Of a stretch of 64,000 nucleotides of DNA, positions 35,932-47,900 are shown piece after piece. A program made the translations under genes and the position numbers. The stretch is from Saxidomus purpurata (taxonomy: Eukaryota; Mollusca; Bivalvia; Venerida; Veneridae), in NCBI GenBank assembly GCA_022818135.1, contig JAFMSR010000005.1:36789266-36853265 (forward strand), written 5' to 3'. Every line of letters begins with the position of its first letter. Positions within the stretch are counted from its first letter, which is position 1. Below the pieces are notes generated by a model. The model was not told the origin of the DNA, did not search any database, and saw only the letters and a list, made by a program, of their open reading frames with translations.

Positions 35932-38900
35932 ATGACAGCCTCAATACATTCAGTGTTAGCAGCAGGATGGATCCCATTTGTGATTGTAATAGTGGTAAAT
36001 ATTAGGTTTTCATGTATTTTGTTACTTGTACAAAGTTTTTACTGATTTATCAAATTTCCTGAAATGATCAGGACCACTTGGGCTGAAGATGCAGAAATGG
36101 CAGTATTTAATGTTATTTGTTAGATGTGCTTATGGTCATTCACCATCCTATTTCAAGGTATATTATGGTCGACATGTGACAGATACAGATACAAAAAATC
36201 CGGGAAACTACCGACCCTAGTTCTTTTAAACACGACCCGTTGGTTTGTTACCTGGCTCGTGTAAAAAGGTCTTCAAATAGTATGGTCTAACGCCTCTTTA
36301 AACGCTTGATCGTACTGAATCTTGGCGTTTATCGATTTTTACCAAGATTATCACACCGTGTATTTATCAAACAGCAGTTAACTGGATTTTGTCCGATAGT
36401 TGTATGCAAAATGCCCGTCATTCATTTAAATACCATTTTAATTCAACAACTGGAAATTGGAAAGCTGAGAAAATTTCCTGTAAAACTGTGAAATTAAAAC
36501 CTTTATATATAATAAACTTTTGTTTTAAGCAGTTAAACACGGTCCATCATGTTCCATCTTGCGGTTTGGGGGGGGGGAACCAGAAATTGGTCATCCAAAA
36601 ACGTTATTATGTTATTAAATAAAAAAATCAAAATCTAATTCATAACAAACAAAATATAACCCTTAATTTACTTAATTGCCAATTTTCTATCATTTGACCC
36701 TAAATATACTTGGTGTCAAAATATCAGAAGATATCAAATGGACAATCACACGCCATTTTTCACCATTTTGATCGGATCTAACCGTCCCAAAAATTAAAAC
36801 TCGGGAACACTGAAATTTTCTAAGCAAAACTTAAAGCACTTAGCCTTAAAACTATAGAGAAAAAGATATCTAACATCAATCCCATGAACACCGTGCAAGT
36901 AGTCTGGGAGCCCTATAAACAAAAAGATATAGACTGGCCATTTGAGAAAATACAGAGCCAGGCAGCCAGATTCACTCCACTGGGGCTACTCCATCTAAAT
37001 CAAAACTCGGACTATGTCATGCCAAGGGAATGCATATATTGTACTGAAGGATCTCCTTGTGGTCAAAGATTGGAAAATATCAAGATATACGTAGATATAA
37101 AGTTTCAATATTTTCTTTCTTTTTCCAAAATGGCGGGTACCCGGATGTTTGTCACGTATCGGACCATACTATTTGAAGGGCCTTGGTGTCAAGCAACTCC
37201 GGTCGCCAAATGCCATGACTATTCTAAAGTGAATGAGTCTTGATCATAATCTATATATGTATTGCAGTATGTCAAACCTCTTGTAAGACATACTCATGGA
37301 CATGGACACTTCAACTGACAGGAGAAAAAATAATTGGAAAAAAGCACAAAATCAGAGATATACTACTGTGATTTAAAAACAGGTAAAAAGGGCTGGTTTC
37401 TGGGGCCATGTCCATCCTGGCGCAGACAATATTCTCGGAAGCAAGTTCCAATGGACTATAGAGTGGGGAGGAAGTTCTTATAGAAATCAGGGTGTTGGAT
37501 TTATCTGTGCCATTGAGTTGGATAGACAACTTGTTCTTGTATTTGATTGTAGGTAGCTGGAATTGCAACTTAGTTAAGAGTAATGTTATAGGGCATAAAG
37601 TCTTCTAATCAATCGATGGTCAAGCTTTCCAGACTCCAGTTTAAGTTCTTCAACTGTTGGGACACTGAGGTACGGTATATCCAGGCAATGTACACTATCC
37701 AAAACTTCATAAATAATTTAAAAGCAACTTGCTTTGATAATTCTTTATAAAAGACATAAACTTACTTACCAAGTCAGCTACCAATCATCGCTACCTAGAC
37801 TACCTGTCCAAGAAGAATTCGAGGTAGTAATGTCTACAAGTGAAATGAGTCTTGGACGCAATGTACACTATCCAAAACTACATAAATCATTTAAAAGCAA
37901 ATCCTCTTGATAATTTTTACAATGATATAAACTTACCAAGTCAGCTACTACTAATCATCTCTACCTTGACTTTTTGACTGACCTTGGACTTGGTTCCCTA
38001 TATATACCATGTTCAAAATTCAAGCCTGCCTGGCCCCTTTGGTTTAAATGCTTATTCTCGACATAAGCTTAACATCATGCATGTTGTTTTACCAGTATGA
38101 TTTTCAGGTTCCTTTCATTTCTTCATTTGGGAAAGGGAGGTTGTGTTCATCTTGGACACGTGTCAAAAGTTGCGAGTTTAAGTAAGCCCCCGGAGTAACA
38201 GTTTCAGTGACCCTAAGAATCCTTAAACTGGCAACTTTTAAAGTGCTACATTCTACACTTTGGTCACTTAATTATCTTAACAGGTTAATCCTACACTCAA
38301 AGTCCATTAGGGCTGGAGCAAGCATCAGAGTCCTTGGTAACCACAATTTTGGTTTGATCTGTAAATTGGAAGTCCTAGCTAGTAGATCCGATCGCCACAT
38401 GCCCAGTGATTTACAGCACTAAAGCGCATAATATTGATCTTGTTACAATATTGTTGAAATGTTCTGTCAACAATGAGACAAGAGTATGGGCAGTTTGTTG
38501 ATTTTGGTATTTCATACATAGCTGTTCGGAAGATGAATATTGTCATGTCACAGAATTAGAACAATATTCAACTGCAGAGTACAATGGATGTCATTCTTAA
38601 GAGCCCAACATATCCATAAAATGTTCAAGTAGTATTTTATGAGTATATGTACAACATCTATAGTCATTTGATTGCTTTGATTTAATCATTGTTTTAATTG
38701 CTTACCCATTGTTAAATTTGCATTCCAAATAAATATGCAAATGTTACTACATTATAGTCTGCTACAGAGTCTTGTAGTGATGAATGTGATAGAATATAGT
38801 ACTCTTTATTTCCAGTCAAGGGTCGCGTAACTTTAAGTTACATGGCAATCACAAATACAACATAAAAAATAAGACCATAAATGCCTAATCATGTAATAAA

Positions 38901-41900
38901 AGTAACTAGAAGACAATAATTCATATTGGATATCGAAATACCAATGTTCAGAAAGATAAACAGACATTTTAAATTGTAACCACCCTCAGCTAAAAATGAG
39001 TTTCAAGCAAATTTATCTGGCAGGCTTAATGTTTTGCAGCAAATCAATTCATTTTTGCCTGCCTCCTAATACTTGCACTTGTCAGTTGGCCCATATTTAC
39101 CATGATTTTAAACAATGTGTCATGTTATGACATTGAAAAATTGGGCCTCAGTCAAGTGCCAAGATGTTGGTGTTTGTGAATGTTAATAAATGACTGTTGT
39201 GTTAGTGAAAGACTTTGACTTTGTTAAAAAATAAGCTAGTAAATGTTACAGAGATACTTTCCTCACAGACACAATCAATGTTTTAAGAATGACTATTACC
39301 ATTACAATAATTGAATTTCACATTTTTACTTTTTTTTCAGCTTGTTCTTGTATTTTCAAGTATTTACATAAAATACTATACAAGCAAAAATGACAGTGAA
39401 TGGTCAACAACATTGAGTGCTATTCTTGCACTGAGTGTGACATTGATGACAACTGCGTTGATTCCTGTGGATGTCTTCCTGGTGTCATTCATGAAAAATT
39501 CAGATGGCACTTTCAGTGTAAGTTTGATTTACAAGTATTTCTTACAAGGTTTATAGACTGTCTTGCATATTACAGTAACTGTTGTGTATCTATGAATAAA
39601 TGCTTCTATTTCTTATATTTTTGACTGACTTGCATATTACAGTAACTGTTGTGTATCTATGAAATAAAATGCTCTATTTCTTACAAGGTTTATAGACTGT
39701 CTTGCATATTACAGTAACTGTTGTGTATCTATGAAATAAAATGCATTCTAAAGGTGACCATCTGCTAATAAACAATGATTTGCAGATGTGCAGTAATTAA
39801 CCATGAAGGCCAAAGGCCTGGGCGTTTTGAATGGCAAAGAGTTGTTCATTAGACAATGGCAATGCTGAAAAGTTCCAGCTATTACAAGAGGTGATAAATG
39901 CAAAGGGTTGTTTTCTACACTGATATTTAACATCTCGTGGCACAAGATGATGTCATTTTTGACGTTATATAGGCTCGTACGTCAAAACATTGTTTATACA
40001 TTCCATAAAATTGTTATAATTATGTGTAGTTCAATGATCATTGACTCAAACCTGACCGACCATCATTACAACCTAACATGTAGTATTCAGAGAGTGTTTG
40101 CAATTTGTTAAAAGTGATAAAGACTAATTTGAATCAAGTGGAGAAATGTTACTAAGACTTAGCTTGATCAGGGGCTTTGCAGCATCTAATGGGCAGGAGG
40201 CCTCATCCCCTACTATATGTTACACTTTATGCATTTGTTTATGTTATGACATCTCAGCTGTTACAAATTGGAGATAAATCTTTAAACTGTTGTATTTAAT
40301 ACACCACTGAATATAGTATTTCAGAATGTTAGGCCTTCCTGAACAGATGTTCATTGTTTCATACTGGATTGAAATAAACTGTTATTTTTTTCTTACTAGG
40401 ACTGGGCCACCAGTAATGAGACACGTCAGTCAGTGGAACAGTCAGTGCTGATTGGTTACTATAGTAAGTAATTCCTTTCACCATTGCTGATTGGCTGTTT
40501 CAGCGCTATTACACATGCTACTTGATGATAGCCTGCATATCACATTTTTCATTTTACAACTGGGTTTCTTAAGTATTGCAGCAGTAGAACCAGTGTTTGT
40601 CTGCTGAGGCAGTGATCCGCACTAATGGGTGAAAATATTGAGGTTTTACTGATTCACGATTGAGGAGTAACTCTGCAGGAGGCGTGTTAGTTGTTTTCTT
40701 GGATGCACTTGGGTGATACTTAGGTAGAACTATTACTTCCAAAGTACTAAATCTGAAGTAATTCTTCAAAATGTTTTAAGTTACAAAAACACACTTCTTT
40801 ATAACAGTTATCTTTATTGGCATGTTGTTATCACACCCTCCCTTTAGCCTTGACCTTGCCCCCTGTGACTTTTATTTGTTTCTAGAACTGAAAAAATGCT
40901 TGCTGGAACCAAATATGAGATACAGATAGAGAACACTTGAAAAAACGTTGAAAAACATTGAAAATATTTGATATTTTCTGAAAAGTACCAAAAGACAACA
41001 TATTTTCCAACCACCCATTCTTGAAATTATGAAATCAATAACAATAATTTAATATATTTCTCCAATATTGTTGATGATCCCTCTATGGCACATTTTCTGT
41101 TTGAGGATTTTAGATACACAAATAATTACCTGAACATGTATTTTATTTTGTATTATATTTTGTATTATATATTACATTTTGTAACAAATGTTACCATTCA
41201 TAAATACATATATATTTCAGCAATGTATGGTCTGATTACATTCTGTATGTTCCTCTTGTTGCCATTCATGTACTTCTTCTATGAGGAGAGGGAAGATGAT
41301 GCTACATGTAAATCTGTAAGTTACCATTCAGTTTTGTGTCTCAAGATTTTCTCAATACAGTAAAACCTTTGTCAAGAACCACATTCAAATGTTCACCATC
41401 CTGTAAATTAAGAGAAAAGCTTGGAGAAAACACTGCACTTTTCATCTACATGTATAGTGGAAACCTGTACACAAAGACTATCTACCGACTTTAAACTTAA
41501 GCCATAATAAAAGCCACATTGGCACAGAAACATTGTCTGGCAGTTACAAAAATCCAATAATTCTGCCAACTTTGCTATGGCTAAATCTGAAATGTATGGT
41601 AGACATTTGTAGTTAATATACTTGGTAATAGAAAACAATGATAATATTTCCAAGTCTGAGTCTTAAAAAACCTAAAGTGTATACAGTGTATATAGAATGT
41701 ATTTACCCTGGCCTCACTTTCAGGAGGCTAGTAATACTTTATACTGTCATCTGACAATTCGGACCTACTTAGTCATAGATACATGTAAACATTTCAGTCA
41801 GGTATATAATTGTATGAATTGGCTAAATCAAGGAGAATAAACACTCTGTACTACGAGTATTTAAATTATCATATCTGAAATGTGGTTATTTTTCCGTTTG

Positions 41901-44900
41901 TTACAGAGGTGTTGTGGTGCCATGAAGTACTCAGTTGTATTTTTGATTGTTGTATTTGTTCTTCTGTTGGTTGGGTAAGAACATTTGTACATCTTATCAG
42001 TGCTTCCTACGTAATGTGCAATGTTCTATTTTACCTAATTTAACTTTCCCAAAAAGTAAACTAAATAAAATTGCTAATTAAAAACCCTGTGGCTAAATAG
42101 CATTAAGAGCTAAGCAAGTCACAGTATGAATGCATCAGGCTTGCACATAGACGGATTTGAGAACAATCCAAGAATACATGTACAAAAATATACACATGCA
42201 TGCGCATATCTTCCTTGATTTGCTGGCTAAGGTATTCACCTTGGTTGTTAGAGGTCAAATTAAGGTTAAAATCTTAGTCACCAAGTGGGGTCCGTTTCTT
42301 CAGAAGAGCTATTACTGAATTCCTGCTGCCTGATATAATGCTTGAAGTGTCTCATATACCAGTAATTCAGAATGACCGGCCTTCAAATAGGGATGACATC
42401 GCAATAACAAATTCTTTACAAACTGTTACTTACTTTTCATTATGATTATAGTGCATGTATATCTGACTGCAGGGCACTTGTGCATACAAAGAAAATACCT
42501 ACAAAACATCACAACTCTACAGACTGGGAGAAGCTGGAGGCTCTGTTTGACATGGAGAGCAACTGTAAGCTGTTTGCTAAACTCTTTTGTATATCCCAGC
42601 TTATGATAGGTTAACTAAATGTCTATCAATTGTTAAGTAAGTCATGTTAATTACCTTGTACCTTCATTTCTGACCTTGACTGCAAGAAGGGATTGTTTAG
42701 ATGGTGAAACAGTGTTCCATATAGGATTTGATTGAGGGTTTAGCCCTACATTGTACTTGAAGCATACTGATTCAGAATTGTGCTCTAATGAAACATACTT
42801 ATTTAGAATTGTGCATTGATGAGGCATACTTTCTTAGAATTGTGCATTAAGTATTATTTTATACAAGCAGGATTGTTTACTGTTACAGGGGTTGAGAACA
42901 GTCTTTCCTTGGTGATCAGTATACTTAGTCTGATTGGAATGCTGGCTCTCTTCACATACACTGTAAGTAATTGTAATGTCACACACAAATACTGTATGCA
43001 GTTGTAATGTCACTGATATTGGAATAATAGTACTATCACATACAAATACTGTATGCAGTTGTAATGTCACTGATATTGGAATAATAAGTAATGTCACATA
43101 CAAATACTGTATGCAGTTGTAATGTCACTGATATTGGAATAATAGTAATGTCACATACAAATACTGTATGCAGTTGTAATGTCACTGATATTGGAAAATA
43201 AGTAATGTCACATACAAATACTGTATGCAGTTGTAATGTCACTGATATTGGAATAATAGTAATGTCACTTACAAATACTGTATGCAGTTGTAATGTCACT
43301 GATATTGGAATAATAGTAATGTCACATTCATATACTGTAAATTATTGCAATGACATTTAAAATTTGAGTAATTTATTGTCACAAACATTGTAGATAAAAA
43401 ACAGTTACTGTCACAAATAGTGTATGTAATTGTAATTTCATTAATAATGGAATAATTGTAATTTCACTGTAAATTATTGCAGCAATGACACTAATAGTTG
43501 AAGTAATGTTACGAACACTATAAGTAATTGTAATGGCCATAAGTTTATTTTTTCATATTCTGTAATTACCATGTATCTGAGAACACTGTCACAGACATGT
43601 ACATTTGACTAAATGTCTAAATTCATCTGTCAGAATGATTCTGCTGCATGGTTTATTGGAAACTATTTGAGAATTGTGGGTTTAGCGCATGAATGTTGTA
43701 TCTCCTTCTTTATTGTATATGAGATACAACATTCATGCGCTAACCCCACATTATATATTTCAGTTATATTGCACAAAAACACAGCTAAGTTAGACTTAGT
43801 TTTTGTAGTCAGTATGAGTCCTGATCTGCATGAACGTTCAGAGAGTAATCCTGTTAGTCCAGTTATATAGACAAAAAGGGCCAAGCTCTGTCTCAATTTC
43901 ATTTACAGCCAATTTCAGTTGGTTAATTAGCTTTCTGCTTTTGCCTTGTTCAGTTGCTAATCTTTAGAAATTTGTTTTATAGGCGTATGGAATGGCAATT
44001 TTACCAATAGATCTTATCCGTGGTAGCAGAAATGTAAGGGGTGAAAAATTGGATGTACAGACTAGAAAATCAGATACACGAGATAGGATTCAGGCCATCA
44101 GAAATAAGGTAAACATTTGTCAGATATGGTTTTCAAGTTTACGATGCTTATGTTGAATAATGAAAAGGGTGTGAGAATGTCTGATTCCGTTATTCTGTGG
44201 CCAGGTAGTTGAAGTCTTTGACTGAATCTCAAGCTGTGAACCTGTTTGAAACTGTACTATTTCAGTGAAAAAGATATGCAATTCTCAGTCAGTATTCTGC
44301 CCCTGTGCACAAATGAACCAAATATCAAGCACCTGACATCTTTACTATTAGTTTATACTAATTTATTTTAGCTTGATTGTGAAGAAAGCTTGTAGCTTTT
44401 TTGAGTCATTGCAAGTCCGCTTCCTGGAAAAGCCAGTACGGGTGTCATATGAGGAAAGGGCCGTGACCTTGGTGGGGCTCGAACCGTCAACCTCCAGAAT
44501 GAGCAGCAAACACCTAAACCTCTACACCACCACTCCCCTTTACTATTTAAACTGGAAAGCAGCTACCCAGTTCTGGACTTTCACTGTTTAAACTAGTAAA
44601 TCTATATCTATTATAAACAAGTAATTTTATTAAGTTTTAGTCGATTCTAGTCATTGTAAAAATGATGTAATTTTTTTAGAAAATTGGTACATCAAATAGA
44701 ATACATGAGTTTTAGAATATGAGTTTGTAGTATTGTATTACATGGATATATTGTAGTACCGTGGCGGACGAAACATGTCAAACCGTGATGCTTCCCGGGT
44801 GGCTGATCTGGAAGAGTCGGAAGCATTAATGGACAGACAAGAGCGCCATCTAGAGGCCCGTGACACCTGCTGTCAGAAATGTTGGCTTATTTTTCGTCCC

Positions 44901-47900
44901 TTTGCCATTGTGTTTGGTATTCTGCTAATACTGGTGGCCATCTTGGTGTTTCTGTCACTGCTTCTTACTAAGTAAGTTGAACTTGAAAGTAAATGATGGA
45001 ATTAAAGTGGAAGCAAGAAAATAATGTCAAAATAAATTTTCATAAAGCAAGAAGATTGTGAAATTTAGATACTGGTTGTAATCGTTTACCTCAAGGTATA
45101 ACATCAGTTTCTATAAATACAATGTAAGCTAGGATAACTGTTCACAAGCTCTTTCATTTAATGAATAGATCAAATAGAAAAGACTCCTCACAACTTCTGC
45201 TGTTACAGTACATTTCCTTGTCTCCACCAATAGATTTACTGTTGTCCTTACAATGTGTTTGTCATTCTGAAATTCCACATGAATGAAACTTGTTTTGTAC
45301 AGGGTCTAAATTATTCCATCTACAGTTTTAAACCTTCCAAAGAATAATAGATCAAACTAATGGGGTTCTTGCATTTTTAACCAGGTTTTCCGAAGGAAAA
45401 ATCCTGGTTATTAGATTGAGGTATGTCGGCGGGCGTAAACAATTTCTTCTGTGCGCAACTCCTCCTACATTTCTCACCGGATTTCAACCAAACTTTCATA
45501 GAAGTATTGTCATGAAGTGCCCTGGTGCATATTGTCAGGTTTTGTGATTTGGTCATTTTTGACAGAATTATGGCCCTTTGTTTTTTTTCACATATGTAAT
45601 TCTTCTGTGCGCAACTCCTTCTACACTTCCTAAGGGATTTCAACCAAACTTTCACAGAATTATTGTCACCAAGTGCCCTGGCGCATATTGTCGGGGTTTT
45701 GTGATTTGATCATTTTTGACAGAATTTTTTTCCACATAATGTAATATATATAGAGAAATACTCTTCTGTGTGCAACTCCTACATTTCTCAAGGGATTTCA
45801 ACCAAACTTTCACAGAACTATAATTGTGAACTAAAGAATTTTGAATATATAATTTTATCTAACTGTTAGTCCATCCCTAGTCATTGTAAAATTGTGTCTC
45901 CTTATTTAATTGTATATAAAAGGGAGAATACTGGTTATTAATTATGAGTTTGTAATACTCTGTTATTACATGGATATATTTTAGAAGTAGATTACCAGTC
46001 CTGTATACTTTGGGGTATTCTGTTACAGTGAAGATGACAAAATTTCTCATGAGCGCCACCAGCGGTTCACACCCTACTGACAGAGGAATGTTGGCTTTTT
46101 TTTTTCTTTTTCCTTTTTTTTATAATTTTTGCCTGAATTATGGCCCTTGGTGTTTCTTTCACTGCTTCTCACTAATGTTGTATATGAAAGTAAATGCTGG
46201 AACGTGCCCACTGTCCTCGAACATATTCTCAAGATAAATTTTCATAAACCAAGAAGACTCTAATTCAGATACTGGTTGTCATCAAGTGACCTCGTTCATA
46301 TTGTAAGCTGGGTTTTGTGTTTTGGCTCATTTTTTCCTGAATAGATATATGGCTCCTCACAACTTGCTTGTTTTTACTACATTTAATGTATACCAAGAAA
46401 ACCTTTGTTTCTTTTTCACATTATGTCATATCTATTCCACTTGAATAAAACTTTTTTGTACAGGGTCTTTTCCATACAGTTACCTGAAAAATAAAGACAC
46501 TGTTAATGGGACAATTCTCCTGTCACTTTTATTGTTTTAAACTGAGTATTAGGTTAAGCCTTAACTAAAGTGAAATATGGGCAGAAAAGGCTAGGAGAGG
46601 ATATAATTAAATTAACATCACCCAAGTCATTGTGTTTACTATGGTGGAAATAACATGATGTGTTGAAAAGGATTTTTTTTACAAAACATAGGAAATTCTA
46701 TTGAGAGGATTTATTGTGTTGTTGTTTTCAGTATTGACAAGACAATGAACAGCTTGGGTCCCAAACTTGGATATGCCTTACCCAAAGCAACTCTACCAAA
46801 CCCTGTTGATATAGTGCTTGTTTTCTGCCAAAAGGTAACATCAGTTAATACTTATTATTTGATGCAATAAATAATGATTATTATTTTTGCAGACAAAATG
46901 ACGTTATGGTCATCCGGTGCCAACACAAACGCATCTGTGGTACATTTAAAAAAGATACCACCTCACTAAGATCTGTTTGCACTGTGATAAGAAATTGGAA
47001 AGTTTTGTCTACTTAAACATTAAACAATCTGTTAGCTACAGCCTGATATCAGGTTTTGAAAAGTAAATTATCATGGACTTGTTTAATTTGATACAAAAGT
47101 CATAAACATATAAAGGTCTACATATACATATATAGGGGTCTACATATACATATATAGGAGGTCTACATATACATATATAGAGGTCTACATATACATATAT
47201 AGAGGTCTACATATACATATATAGAGGTCTACATATACATGAAGATACTGCTGCTTAAAATCAGAATGTTCAATTAAACATTTGGTAAACATTAATTGGA
47301 GGTGCAGCATATACATACATTTTTTGAAATTAGCCATTTGTTTCCGGTAAAACATAAAGAAAATTCTTACGGTGACATGTAACCTTGATTCTTTGTTTTT
47401 TTTTATAGGCATTCCCATTGGACTATATATTGTTTGCTGGTCTCGTGCTCTACCTGGTGATCAGCTCTATGGCAGGAATCAGAAACATTGGAATCTGGTT
47501 CTTCTGCTTGAAGGTAACACTTGTCTTTTTGAACACTTGTCTGTGTAACTCTTGTCTTTGTAACCTTTGTGACTCGTGTCTGTGTCACTCTTGTCTTTGT
47601 AACCTTTGTGACTCTTGATTGTGTCACTCTTGTCTTTGTAACCTTTGTGACTCTTGTCTGTGTAACTCTTGTCTTTGTAACATATGTAACTGTTGTCTTT
47701 GTAACTGGTGTCTTTGTAAATTTTGTAACTCTTGTCTGTGAAACTCTTGTCTTTGTAACTCTTATCTTTGTACATTTTGTAACTCTTGTCTTTGTAACTC
47801 TTGTCTGTGAAACTCCTGTCTTTGTAACTCTTGTCTTTGTAAATTTTGTAACTCTTGTCTTTGTAACTCTTGTCTTTGTAAATTTTGTAACTCTTGTCTT

